Source: Trichosphaerium sp. ATCC 40318 (Eukaryota > Discosea > Flabellinia > Trichosidae). From it: 64,000 bases of DNA. Shown here piece after piece: positions 34,542-46,008 of this stretch. The translations under genes were made by a program, and so were the position numbers. Position 1 is the first letter of the stretch. Each line of letters opens with the position of its first letter. Location of the stretch: contig JALMLS010000390.1 of the NCBI GenBank assembly GCA_038496445.1, positions 50,653 through 114,652 on the forward strand. The letters are read 5' to 3'. The notes below the pieces were generated by a model. That model was not told where the DNA came from, did not search any database, and was given only the letters and a program-made list of their open reading frames with translations.

Positions 34542-36456
34542 TTATTCCTGAGGATCTTTCGCTACATTCTCGTGAAGTAATCTCGCCACTTTTTTGTATA
34601 TTCTTTGTGCAATGAGATTGCGTGATTTTGAACATTTGAATGTAATCCAACGATCAGCGTCTTGTGTGTGAAATCTTTCATAAAACGAAGAAATTCTTGT
34701 TTGGAATGAGATAAAGTTGTCCAAAACGCTCTGATTTGGGTCTCCGATATCAAGCCCTGCTTCGTAAACAGACACCAATGAATCCCCAGCCTCTACTTTA
34801 TAAGATAAGGCATCATCAGACAATGAAGGCTCGTTTTCCTTTGAACGGAGTAAAACACGTTCTGTTGCTAAACCTGGATCCACTCTACAATAAACAACCT
34901 AAACAATATTTTTAACAACTTGTTTACAGTCACTTGTCACCGTACCATATGAGGCCTAACGTTAACTGCATAAATATTCAATAGCCATTCCTTTCTGAAT
35001 CCACGTGCTTGACCACGTGCAACACCAGTGAACCAGTATCTATCAGATACTACAACTTTTTTTGATTGAAGCGCTGGAATTATACTCTTTGTTACTATGA
35101 ACTGAAATTCTAATGCTTGCACAACTGTCAATAATACGCTCCTCATATCCTCTTCACGTTTTAGAAACTTAATATACTTGTAGTGTACACCCTTACGACA
35201 CCAGCGAGTTGTCAAGGTCTATACAGATGAAAATGAGAGGTTAACATATTGGAGTGACATACTGAAAAGTTCCATCTTAGTTTTGATTGTAGCATCTGGA
35301 CTTGAGTAGATTTTCCAGCCCCATCAAGACCTATTATGTTGTTTAGATACGTTAAAGCTCCATTAACTAATGACCTTCAAAAACAATGAGTATTCCTTTT
35401 TGAAGCTTTGTTCCACGTAGGAATATGATTAGAGCTGCAAAGAGTACCATCAAAATGTAAAATTTCATAAAACTTTCAAAATCAGGATCAGACAATGGTG
35501 CTACCATCACGAATACTATAATCAATATTGACGCAAGTATTTGAACACTGTCATTAAGTGGGTTCAGATCTTCAATGACTAGAATGAGGTCATCAACAAA
35601 GACAGTAAACAGAAGAGTGAGTACCTTCTTTGTGAATGTCAAATCGGATTGTGTTGTAGAAACCACAGATGAACATAGATGCAGCAAGATTAATCAATAT
35701 CGCTTCATATCGTTGTAAATACAAGGGTATACAACAAACAAAAATAAATACTAATACTGGAGGCAATGGCTAATAGTTGAAGAGTAAGTTAAAAGTACAA
35801 AAAAAACCCATCACCCATTTTGATGTTACAACAGCTTCTCTTTTAAACTCTCTTTTCTGTTCCAATATGGCGTCATATGGTCTTCTCACTGGTATTATAG
35901 GTACTACTACATCGGGTTGTAATTGATTAATATGTTCTTGTGTACTTAGAAGAAGACCATCAATCGCTCTTGAAGTTACAAAATCTTGCCTACCGAGATA
36001 TTCACGCAATGACTCAACAAGCGAAATGCTACATTTCATTTGGTTTAAAATCTTTGTAAACCCTGTCATATTCAAGGCAACACTTTCAAGAACCTTTGTC
36101 AGCATTGCCTCAAAGTTTTTATATTCCCTCAAGCGTCCATTCCTCAGTTGATCTTTTTTTCATGAAAATGTCATAAAAACATAACAACTTTTTTTTTTGT
36201 ACCAATGCGCTGAGACCTCGTTTGACATTTCCTTATCATCCGTTTAAATCCATCATTTACTTTACAAATTTGACGTTTAAACTCTTTTGTGATGACACTG
36301 TTGCTCACTAATTGTTTTAATACGTTTATGCTATTCTTGACGTTACAACGTACCAAAGCGTTGCTTCACTACACCCAAAAGTTTTGTATAGTCAAGGTAC
36401 GTATGTTCTTGAGCTTTTTGGCTTTGTAAGTACAAAGCGTACTGAGTTTGAGCCAT
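34542..36456 (-). CDS. Multi-pass membrane protein fused to a thymidylate-kinase-like domain
   Basis: ATG at 36456 gives MAQTQYALYLQSQKAQE. About 190 helical residues follow (NSINVLKQLVSNSVI, NFEAMLTKVLESVALNMTGF, DAILEQKREFKREAV). Then come about four hydrophobic segments (LPPVLVFIFVCCIPLYLQ, LINLAASMFICGFYN, VQILASILIIVFVMVAPL, FYILMVLFAALIIFLRG). Directly after the last one the frame reads KGILIVFEG and, across a 47-nt intron, LDGAGKSTQVQMLQSKL, the P-loop of thymidylate kinases. VVVSDRYWFTGVA, RPHMVR and DPGLATERVLLRSKENE follow in the family's order. dTMP kinases are normally soluble and about 210 residues; CMPK2-type enzymes carry an N-terminal extension but not such a membrane block. 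The continuous frame through LRGTKLQKGILIVFEG supports one fused protein. Confidence 0.72.
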
Positions 36457-36932
36457 GTTTTTGTTATTTTAACGTAAAACCGTTATTTTGACACGTCAGC
36501 AACAAACTGGGCTTAACAACTGTGTACAGTCAGCGCCACCAAGTTAGAGAACAACTAGCATTGATTAAACCATCTAGGCGTACATTAGTTCTAGATTGAC
36601 GGTGTTGTACCAAGGGTTGTTTTCACAATTTTTTTTGTGTGGTTTTTTTGGGAAAACTTGTGCAATATTTACAGCGCCAGGTTTTTCGTTTGATAGATCC
36701 ATCAGCGGTATTTACCAACCTTCATACCCTCTTACCATTAAATACCATTCTCATGCCTACTTCACTTCGCCAATGGATCGTTTTATTTTCGGGAAATGAG
36801 TTGTTTTTTGGGAAATTTGAAGAAAGACACGTGATTAACTTATCTAGGTTAACATTGTTGGCTGAAAAGTACCAAAAGAAATTCTGCTTTATCAGTAGAA
36901 GTAAAAGTAAATCTTCTGTGATGTGGAGGTAA
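36398..36932 (+). CDS. Hypothetical protein overlapping the kinase gene's start
   Basis: ATG 36398 gives MFLSFLAF, and a GTAAGT intron ending at 36501 joins in frame to NKLGLTTVYSQRHQVREQLA and LIKPSRRTL. After a second intron the strand reads VFRLIDPSAVFTNLHTLLPL and TILMPTSLRQWIVLFSGNE, ending near 36932. The stretches look protein-like but match nothing I know. The first exon lies antisense to the first exon of the minus-strand kinase gene, so one of the two starts may be wrong. Confidence 0.3.
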
Positions 36933-37394
36933 ACAAAGGCGAGAAATTTAAATGTTTGACCGGATAGACATTTTTCTAATGCGAGAATATTATGTTGGTT
37001 CACCTCGTTTAAGAGAAACGTCTGTTTTGTCCTTTTTAACCAAATGAGAAGTGAAAAGGGCGTTGCTTTGTTTAGCGATCTATATATGATATCAATTACG
37101 CATTAGTTGGATGTGTATTTCTCTATTACTTCGGAATATGTAGTGTCAACACAAAATTTGTGATTTCGTTAATTCATGTAATCAAAATTACCTTCTATGT
37201 TTTGACCCTTTGACCTTTGTTCTTCTTTATCTTTGTTAATCACGTGTACCTTGTTTTGATATTATTTTGGTAAAAGAACTTCCATGCTTCTAAGGCTGAT
37301 TGTAGTTAATTGATAATATCAGAATTTTTGTCGTCAACGGATCACAACTGTTTCCTTGCGTTCTGTTTGTTTAAAAATCCTACCTTTACAAATC
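36933..37394. other. Intergenic, no gene seen
   Basis: AT-rich with stops in all frames. Contains one CACGTG at 37242. Confidence 0.5.
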
Positions 37395-38759
37395 ATGTAC
37401 ACCTCCACCTTAAATTACATATGCTTAATATCTATACTTGTAGTCTTTAGTTTGATATCCTCTTCGCTCGGAGATGTTGGTACGTTGCCTTTGAACTTAT
37501 GATCAGTACACCAAATGACGTAAGCACCTTACAGTGTATGCGTACATTTGCTGGCTTTACCACATTCTTCTTTTTTCTTAAAGCTAACCAGAATTACAGG
37601 TGTAGGCAGTACTGGAACATGTACCTATGAAACAACCAATAATCCACCTGTATCTTTCTTCTTTGGACAGAATGGTCCCAACTTTCCAGACTTTATTATT
37701 GACAATAATGAAGTTGAATACTTTGTAAATACTTTTGGGCGGATCCTCTCTCTTGATTTTACAGATAACAGCTTTGAGTATAGACTTGTACTCGGGACCG
37801 CCGCAACTGCCGCCATATTAGAATGTACATTCACAAGTGGCGATTTTGGTGGTACGACGAGGGTTTCATATAAAAAACCATTACATTGTGGTTACTCACA
37901 ACTTAAAACAGGTATTGCTATTGTTGAAAACTCATTAGACCTTATGGTTACAAGTACACCAACATCATTCACGTGCGTAATCGTACTATATTTTTGTTTA
38001 CAATTTTTCTTTTTTTTGCTACCAGCTAATATGTTTAGTGTGATGGTGCCTCAAGCGGCTACAAATGACCCGGACATTGTATTAAGACTTACACTTGGAC
38101 CAGCTACAGAAGCTCCTGTTGCGCCTGTATATGCAGATGACAGACAACCGTGCATGCGAAGACTATCTCAGATGGTAAATTAGTGATCATCTATATTCTT
38201 GTTGTTTCCTCACGGCAGTAACTTTGTGAGTAGAAAATCACGTGTAAATAAAGCGATCTCCACAAAAGAAGCTACTTTTTGTAAAATTTAATAACAGGAA
38301 ACTTGTGTCAATAGCTGACGCGGATGCCAACGCATGTGGATGAAGGAATTTATTTTGGAACAAGTTTATTTTTTTTGTACATATTATTTCGGTTTCAACA
38401 AAAAACTAACATACATTACTTCAAGTGTGTAATGGCATCCTACAGAGGGCTGTCAGCTGGACTCGCGTTTGGTGAGTATGAACTAGCTGTAGGTCAACTT
38501 AAAACTTGAAAACTTGCGATTTAGGCCCAATTTGGTGCTTTCTATCCTCCCTTTTTTAATCGAACAGTTCCACATTGTTCTGTTTCTTATGAACAGCTAC
38601 TTTCTTGACAGGTCAGGAGATGTCTTGTTTGTTGAGGTCTACCAAAGAGCAACATGCCAGGCGCTCCTTAGATTCTTATCCAACTGTTGCAACTTTTTGT
38701 TTTACCTCAGGTTTACAGATGGTTCAAACCCTTACCGTATAATGTGCCTTGCTGTGTAA
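37395..38759 (+). CDS. Secreted protein of unknown family
   Basis: ATG 37395 begins a hydrophobic signal (ICLISILVVFSLISSSLG). The largest exon (about 37580-37973) reads GVGSTGTCTYETTNNPPVSF, FGRILSLDFTDNSFEYRLV and LECTFTSGDFGGTTRVSYK, a beta-rich extracellular style with regular Cys. Later exons give ANMFSVMVPQAATNDPDIVL, then MASYRGLSAGLAFG, SGDVLFVEVYQRATCQALL and FTDGSNPYRIMCLAV, and stop at 38757-38759. Introns between 38170 and 38420 are not fully resolved. No transmembrane anchor is visible, so the protein is probably released or wall-bound. Confidence 0.5.
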
Positions 38760-39289
38760 ATTAATTGTACAGAAAGTTACAACAGTGTGGGCGTTTAAAC
38801 AGAAAACTCGCACCATTTCGGCTTATTTAGCTTGGATGCCAAACATAGTTCCTCATTTTATTCAACCAAATAACGACGTGTTGCCTAGGTTTTTGTTACC
38901 AAATGTACACAAAAGAAACAAGTCTAAAACGCGTAGGACGCCTCTATTGTGGCAGGTGTGTAAAAATAACAAATGAGCAGGATTTTATTCCGGTCTTTTC
39001 AATTCTGTAAATCATTGTAAGGTAACTCAGCTGAGGAAATTCTGTGAAACGTGTTTCAAAAACAACAAACCAACCTTCTATCACCCACAGCCATGTACTA
39101 AAATCACGTTTTAGTAATACTTTTTACTTACATTTTCACTAGTGGACTACATTTTACTTTGGGGACGAATCTGGACTAGGATTTTTACCACTACTATCAT
39201 CTGCCAAACACGTGTCCATCGTTTACTTGTTCTGTCTAGTCCCTCGCGTCACCGTCTCGGGTAGAGTTAGTCACTAAACTGTCGTAGGT

Positions 39290-39505
39290 TTTCTCACCAA
39301 ACTTAGCAATAATGACTATGGTCCTGCATGCACTACTACCACCTGCCGAGTAGGTTTACCACTAGTCTGGATCAACGTTAGTATGTGTTCTATCGCTGTT
39401 GCCTTATTGATATTATTTGGTATTGTAGCGGGCTGTTTCTGTTGTAAAACGAAAGAAGATGTGAAAAATGGCTTTTATTATGCGTTAGGGGCAGCAACAG
39501 AATGA
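39290..39505 (+). CDS. C-terminal part of a single-pass membrane protein (fragment)
   Basis: The frame reads GPACTTTTCRVGLPLVWI, then the membrane segment CSIAVALLILFGIVAGCFCC and KTKEDVKNGFYYALGAATE before TGA at 39503. The three Cys next to the segment could be palmitoylated. Upstream exons in 38760-39290 are not clear, though some frames there are open and rich in Cys and Thr. It may be the end of a separate surface-protein gene. Confidence 0.35.
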   Translation, partial: FLTKLSNNDYGPACTTTTCRVGLPLVWINVSMCSIAVALLILFGIVAGCFCCKTKEDVKNGFYYALGAATE

Positions 39506-39564
39506 TTAAAGTTTGGTAAACCAGTTTGTTTCCGTTTAGTGTTAAGTTATTCTCCAAACATAAA

Positions 39565-40274
39565 ATGTCTAACCCGTTTGGTGCTGACGGTGATACAGTA
39601 AACTTGGTAGCGCAAGTAGAGCAGGGTTTATCCAAAATCGTTTCTGTATCAATACCAGAAGCAAAAAAAGTGGGTGAAAAAGGGGATAGATACACAGTAC
39701 GATTTTTTACGCGAACACGTGATTTATTGCGTGAAGTTTTTGTTTAAACGACTTTTCCTAAACACATTTGGTTATCTGTTACGAAAGAATGCACGTTATG
39801 AACTGCGTGGGGCTTGGTAATCGTTTAAAAGCGGATTTGTTTATTTTTCCGATTTTTGTTAATTACACAACAGGTGTATGTCATTAAACTCGTTACCAAC
39901 AATGAGGGTATACGTATAAGTATTGAGAGAAGGTTCAGTCAATTTGTTGATCTCCACAAACAGGTATGCCACGCAAACTAGCATCATAACTGACACGTGA
40001 AGCTTAAAAAAATGACCGAATACAGATTGTTACCTCGGTTACCCGAAAAAAAGTCTGTAGGACGGTTTAACAAAGATTTCGTTGCTACGCGAAGACGTGG
40101 TCTAGAAGAGTATCTAAGAGCTCTTCTTAAATTACCTGATTTCACGAGGTAGGAGTTTTTTGTCTATCACAAAAATCCTAACAAAGAATTTAGAAATATT
40201 CTGTTTCTTAATTTCATGGACCCAGCAAACGGTGCGTAATCACGCTCTTACTCAAAAAGGGTGCACTAACGTAG
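39565..40274 (+). CDS. PX-domain protein (sorting-nexin-like)
   Basis: PX domains bind phosphoinositides, usually PI3P on endosomes. Exon 1 (ATG 39565) gives MSNPFGADGDTVNLVAQVEQ, then VSIPEAKKVGEKGDRYT. Exon 2 gives VYVIKLVTNNEGIRISIERR and FSQFVDLHK. Exon 3 gives LLPRLPEKKSVGRFN and FVATRRRGLEEYLRALLKLP. These match PX strands, the RRFSQF phosphate-binding Arg, the PPxPxK-type loop and the final helices. It probably ends at the TAG at 40272 with SKRCVITLLLKKGALT. It is a short protein, mostly the PX domain, like SNX3-type nexins. The exon 2 to exon 3 junction is one base out of frame with a standard GT-AG cut. Confidence 0.75.
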
Positions 40275-40641
40275 ATACTATAGTGAGGGCTTTGGATACT
40301 ATACCGGTGGGATTCACACAAACCGGGTCCCTCACGCTGTGATAACTTAATTAGAATTGAACAAAAAAAAAACCCGCAATTCCGTTTCGGTGTGAAGAAA
40401 GACACAACTAGCCACGAATTTTTGCTATTAGTGTAGTGTAGAGAAGCGCATGTAGCTCATAAACACCATTTACTGACTTGTGACAGACATGTCTACAAAG
40501 AAATGTAGCGTGAGTGCAAAGCGTACTGATTGTTTTGTCTCGTTGAAGTCGCATAAATTGTTTTTTTTTGGCGATGTCTGACAAAACATTGTGATAATGT
40601 TGTAGATGTAAGGGTTTTTTTGTACAAAGTAGTTGTATGCT

Positions 40642-41119
40642 TTAGAATCCTTGTTGTTGTTGTAGAGCTTGTTGTTCTTGCATTTTCTCTGTAAAGCGTC
40701 TATTTACGAGGTCGAATACGTCAAAAAACTTGTTACCGCATCTAAGAGCGTTTAGACAGGTGATGGTTACAATAGTAGAAAAATTAAGAAATAAGCGCTT
40801 GGTTAAAGACAATGTAAGCGCTCGTGCATGTATTGGTGATTTAAGTGAGTGAAGGAGCGATGATAAGAAAAGATGATTTCATTATTTTTTCTACGCTTGT
40901 TCTATATTACGTACCGCTCTAAGCAAGTGGCTTCACCTACAGATAGTTCTCCTTCGGTAAACCTCGTAACACATTTTTTCCAGCATAGCTCGGCTCCACT
41001 AGTACTATTAGCGTGTGTAAATAGGTTTTTATGCCGTACGCATGGTAAACATTGTTGGAAAGCTCAATTTCCATCATTTGGAGAGCTTGTTGTTGCTTTT
41101 GTGACATTTGAGTGTTCAT
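40642..41119 (-). CDS. Small Tim chaperone of the mitochondrial intermembrane space (twin CX3C)
   Basis: Small Tims escort hydrophobic precursors across the intermembrane space. ATG at 41119 gives MNTQMSQKQQQALQMMEIEL and SNNVYHA. A 41-nt GTACGG intron leads to GAELCWKKCV, then EGELSVGEATCLERCG across a GTACGT intron, and NKFFDVFDLVNRRFTEKMQE. The twin CxxxC pairs (CWKKC and CLERC) 15-16 residues apart are diagnostic. The protein is about 90 residues and ends in a Gln-rich tail. CWKKC resembles the Tim8/Tim10 side of the family; the exact member cannot be fixed. Confidence 0.85.
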
Positions 41120-41524
41120 GGCGACTGAGTTTACGTGTGAAAGGCTTGTTGAGACAATGAGCAGCAAGAAAGAAATTGACCTTTTTCGGCAGCGTCGTAC
41201 TAGTACAGCTTTGACGTGAGTAAACGTTCAGCAAGGTGCCTCAAGTGAGCACGATCATATAAACGAGGTGGTTGATGGCTTTGTAACGACTAGTATCATT
41301 CATTTGTAAACTACATCCTTTACAAGGTGCGTTACTGCATTTATACATTCTTTAACGCGCGTCGAACAAATTTTTTTTCGTTTTTTGGCATTCCCTTCTT
41401 GTGAAACAGACGTATATCGCGAGCGTATGCGTAGCGGTGTTAGAAATTAAACGTAGTTACCATTTCTGAATTTTACTTTTATATTTTATTAGCCACTTTT
41501 GATTAAATCGCCCATCTGACGCTC

Positions 41525-44151
41525 ATGATATTCACAGGAGAGATGTCCCAATTACTAGCAACACTTGCATTCCTTTTCTTACTATTTGCCACTCAAACGC
41601 ATGCAAACGTATTATATTGTATTCTAAAACACACACCAACGACAACATCACTTGCAAGTATCACAATACGTGACACAGCGAAAATTTCTGATTTTCAGCG
41701 ACAAGATGCTTCTCATGTATCTATTGATGTCCATGACCCTCTCACAATAACAGCAGATTACCATTCAGAAGAAACAGGGGAATACGAAGGCGTAGAACTC
41801 TTACAGAAGGAAGCATACTCACGTGTGTCACTTCCAATGTCGCTTTGTGATAAAATTCTAAATGTCCGTGTTTGGACACATGGTGTCTTGGACGTGTTTC
41901 CTTTAAGGTTGTCTTGCGCTGTGCCAAAAACAAAGAGAGGCTCGATTAACGATACAGAAGTACGGGATCTACTTATATCAGGAGATCCCCAGTTTCATGA
42001 GAGCTTAACATTTGTTAGTGATGGGTAAGGGTTTTTCTTTTTTTGTTCTAGGACATTTTTTTACTTGTTTTTATCGTTTTGTTGCCAAAAAGTAATGTAT
42101 TTTACAATTTTATGCGCTGCTATATTCTATGACTCACTACACAACTGCATCCTTGGCAGTAGCTGGAATAGAAGGGATTTTTATACATTTTCATCCTCAT
42201 TCTTCGCCGTTCTCATCTTTTTTCTCAGGTACCTGGCTTCCCAAAAAGAAGATTTCTTTGACGACTGTGATAGAGCCATAGCAGATATTACAAATATTGA
42301 ACCATATAAACGCTACTCTGGCCTCCTTAACTTTTATGCTGTATTCTCTCCTTCTGAAGAGGAAGGCACAAGTAATCCTAATACTGGCCTTGTTGTCAAC
42401 AACAATCTTAAATGTACACATACCTTGAGACTTGAAAGACTCTTGACTTGTGATACAAACCTTGCAGCAACCTTAGCAGGGCATGCACCAGCACAAGACG
42501 TAATAATCATCATGACAAACAGTGCATTTTATGGTGGTGGAGGGTATCAGACGCTTGGTATAGCTGTTGTATACAGTGGTATAAGGCTTGGCGAACTTGT
42601 TGCTCATGAACTTGGTCATGCTGTAGCAGGTTTAGGAGATGAATATGAAAATTCTCCCTTCGCAAATAGTGAGCCTTCTAACTCTGTAAACTGTTTCAAC
42701 CCAGGCTATAATAGTAGCGCACCATTACCTTGGCAATATTGGGTTGATAATGAAGAAGGTGAATCCGTAGGAGTAGGTACATTTTCAACCTGTCAGTACG
42801 CAAATTGGGTTAGACCGACAAATAACTATTGCCTTATGAGGAGATTATCTCCAAATTACTGTCCAGTTTGTCGTCAAGGTGTAGTAAAGGCACTATATGG
42901 ATTTAATCCGGTACTTTACCGTGGAGTATCACCTAGCAATTCATCGATATTGATGAGTCATAATAACACAAACATAATGATTAGTGTTGACATCAAAATC
43001 GAAGATTTGCATGTGACTTGGAGGAGAAATGGTGAAGTTATTCGTTCAGGGCTTGGATTGAATTCTGTATCTAGCTTGGAGGTAGTACCAAGAGCATGGG
43101 ATAGATATGTTGCTGGTTCGTATAATATCTCGGTGGATCTATCTGATCGTACTTCTTTTATTCCTCCGCTGGAGAGGTTTCCTGAACTTGAAAATCAAAA
43201 TATTTTCACTTGGCAAATAAACGTTGAAGAGGGACCACCTACACCTCCAGTTGTTCCAACCAAACCACCAACTGTTATGCCTACAATGTCACCCACAACG
43301 TCACCAACAATGACACCTACGATGGCACCCACGATTATACCTACTACGATTGTACCCACTACACAAATGCCATCAACGTTGCCAGTATCGTCTCTTCCTA
43401 CAAGGTTACCGACATCAACTCCAACTACAGGTAACAGCATAAATAATCCAACACAACAACCGACTATACCTACAGGTGCAACTGTAACTGTATGTCCCAA
43501 AAGGTTATTTCCAAGAACAAATCGCTTACTATTTTTTTTTGTAGGTAGTACTTAACCTTAAAGTAAACTCAGGAGTTGAAGATGTTGTCATTGTTGATCA
43601 AATAAGAGTATGTCCATATTCACATTTAAAACTACACGGTTTGATTATTTCTAACTGACTATTTTAGATGGCTTTACCACCTTCACTTCACATTGTTTCT
43701 ATAACAATAATTAATACAACTAAGCGTGTATTACGTGATGTTGCTGTAAATATCACTATTGGTAATGAGAACATTACCATAGAAACCAATAGGGTTGACA
43801 TATGCAGTGACGTATCTCTTGGTGAAATAAATGGAAGACTAGAAGGTTTTAGCATAGACAACTGCGAACCAGGTTTGTTTTTTTTTTAAAAGCTCGCCTT
43901 TTAATCACGTGCTTGACACTTATTTTTGATGTTTAGCAAGTACAGATCAAGTTGTGTTTTTTGGTAAAGGTGGTAACAAGACTGCAGGTTACATTGCTGC
44001 TTCAATAATTATGGGTGAGCGATTTTTTTCATAGCTTCTTATTATTTTCTTCTTTTTTTTTGTTGAGAATACTTATTTTGTATTAATAGCTTTGGTGTGT
44101 ACAAGTTTATTGTTGATTGTTATTGCTTTGTTAAGAGACAAGGAAGGATAA
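41525..44151 (+). CDS. Membrane-anchored M64 (IgA-peptidase-type) metallopeptidase
   Basis: A signal peptide (QLLATLAFLFLLFATQTHA) follows the ATG at 41525; Met at 41543 is an equally good start. Exon 2 (42229-43489) has the M64 N-domain style DGYLASQKEDFFDDCDRAI and the zinc-site motif HELGHAVAGLGDEYE, with His-His plus the later Asp-Glu of the family. CxxC and related pairs (NYCPVCRQG) follow. A Pro/Thr stalk (PTMSPTTSPTMTPTMAPT) leads to a beta domain. The last exon encodes a membrane segment (ALVCTSLLLIVIALLRDKEG). It would work at the cell surface. The first intron, 42025-42228, is long for this window and might hide an exon. M64 is best known in bacteria; eukaryotic copies are few to my knowledge. 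Confidence 0.85.
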
Positions 44152-44492
44152 AGTAAATCAATGTATATTAAAAAAAATTCTACCAAAAAGCCTTTTTGGT
44201 GACAGGACCAAGTCACATAAATGTTTTGAGCTTGAAAGTCACTGCAATACTTTTTAGCTGTGGCCGCTCGATGACGAGTGACTAAAAGAGCGTGTCAAAA
44301 TGTCGTACGAAGGAGAGGTACACCAAAGGAAGGGAGAAAAGTCACCAAGAAAACAAAAGTGCTGAGCAAACGATAGGCGACACCGTGTAGTTTGAGACTT
44401 TTTGTCACGTGCGCACTGTTGAATTTTGATAAAATTAGTCAATGTAAAGTCTCGTTCATTTGTACAATTAATTGTTTTTAGCTAACACTAGC
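44152..44492. other. Intergenic, no gene seen
   Basis: Spacer between the peptidase and the multi-pass protein gene. A CACGTG lies at 44405, about 90 bases before the next start codon. A short minus-strand frame at 44254-44442 has no likeness. Confidence 0.5.
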
Positions 44493-45527
44493 ATGTATGG
44501 ACATGCTGAACGTGCTACAAAATGGGTCAGTGGTGTTTTAGAACGATGGGCAATAAAACAGCTCAAACAATCGATTGCGTTGGTTACATTCGTTGGTTTT
44601 TTTATATTTTTGACGTTTATTGAACAATTGAGCATTATAAAAGTAATTGGCGGCGTAATCGGAGCGATTGTGGGTATTTCCTTCTTGCTATCGATACCAT
44701 TCAAAGCATGGTTTCTCACAATAGGCACGTCGCTATCTAAACGCGTAATAAAGTCGTTAACTGTAATTGTAGGTTTTGCGCTTTTGAGCGTTACAACTAA
44801 CGCTCTATTACCTCTCCTATCACTGAGTAATGGACTAGCGAATGGTGGTGGCATTTTATGGACAGTAATGCATTTGGTGATATTCCACGTTAACAGCCTA
44901 AGTTTTAACCTTTGGTACAAACAAGCGTCGATGCCTGGCTCAATACTACAAGCGCTTGATATAACACTACGTATTATTGTTGCACTCATCACAGGTATGG
45001 GGTACACAAGTACACTCTTTGTACGCAAAATGCTGTTCATAACGTTAAACTACATAATATCACAACGTGCTATGAGTCCTGCAAATGTCATATTACTTGC
45101 TCTATACTGTTGGCGTAACCCACAATGGACGTATGAGACGTTTGTTAATGGTATTAAAGGTGCTTTCAATATCGCATCAAGAGAGTTCCCTGGAGCTACG
45201 ACTTTTGTATTTTTGGTTTGCTTACGCTGTTTTCTATACGTGGTAGCGATGGTTGTCATGTTCACACATTTAGGCACGAGATATTTTTTAATTCACGCAA
45301 TCATGTTTAATACTTACATTTTGATAGGTTTGGGCGTATTCTCATTGGTTGCAGTTGCTTGGATGCTTTTTTTGATCATCAGAGATTTCCTATTCGTCTT
45401 TTATGCTCAACACGTAGCGATGCGCGTATTCGTTCTTACAGGCTCCGATTTATTTGTTAAGATTGATAACGCTTCTGGTGGTAAGTTATTGAACGTTTGG
45501 ACGAAGCTGTTCAACCTATTGTCATAA
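44493..45527 (+). CDS. Intronless multi-pass membrane protein of unknown family
   Basis: One uninterrupted frame of 344 codons from ATG 44493. I count about eight hydrophobic stretches, among them LVTFVGFFIFLTFI, VIGGVIGAIVGISFLL, SLTVIVGFALLSVTT, IIVALITGMGYTSTLFV, TFVFLVCLRCFLYVVAMVVM and MFNTYILIGLGVFSLVAVAW. Loops are short, with many Arg and Lys. It has no signal peptide and no motif I recognise; a choline-transporter-like or other solute carrier shape is possible, in that long hydrophobic runs with Tyr-rich cytosolic ends resemble that class, but this is weak. The lack of introns sets it apart from most neighbours. Confidence 0.7.
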   Translation: MYGHAERATKWVSGVLERWAIKQLKQSIALVTFVGFFIFLTFIEQLSIIKVIGGVIGAIVGISFLLSIPFKAWFLTIGTSLSKRVIKSLTVIVGFALLSVTTNALLPLLSLSNGLANGGGILWTVMHLVIFHVNSLSFNLWYKQASMPGSILQALDITLRIIVALITGMGYTSTLFVRKMLFITLNYIISQRAMSPANVILLALYCWRNPQWTYETFVNGIKGAFNIASREFPGATTFVFLVCLRCFLYVVAMVVMFTHLGTRYFLIHAIMFNTYILIGLGVFSLVAVAWMLFLIIRDFLFVFYAQHVAMRVFVLTGSDLFVKIDNASGGKLLNVWTKLFNLLS

Positions 45528-46008
45528 TAATGTAATATATACAACAAACTACGCCTAAATAGATAACGCGTACTATTAAAGTGTTCTATTAAGCTGGATT
45601 TAGCAAACATTTGTTTTTGTTTTTTCCAGCCTTGAAGATACTGATTTTTGTGCACAAAGTTGTGTACTTGTTGTTGATTTTATTTTAAGTAAAGTACTCA
45701 ACCTGTTTTGAGCTTTGAGTAACACTATTTTATCCGATTTTCCGACAAACTATTGTTTTAAGTTATTGTGCGTCAATGCAAAGCGCAAGCCAAGTACAAA
45801 GCATTTAGCGCACATTATATCAAGGTTATCTTATCTCCTACCCCAACGAGGAACAAAAGGCTTTAATACAAAAAGCTGGTGGTATGATTTATTTTTTTTT
45901 GGTTTAAAACCGTACTATGGACATATACTTATCATTTATAACTCGTTGCAATCGTTCAGCAGTAAAATCGATTAAAAATTTTTAATTAGTTGCAAAACCC
46001 AGTTGGTG
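45528..46008. other. Intergenic, no gene seen
   Basis: AT-rich spacer with short frames only. Nothing recognised. Confidence 0.5.

Noticed and set aside
44468-45040. 190-codon minus-strand frame
   Set aside because: Antisense shadow of the multi-pass membrane protein; it is Ile/Thr/Lys-rich, with no domain likeness.
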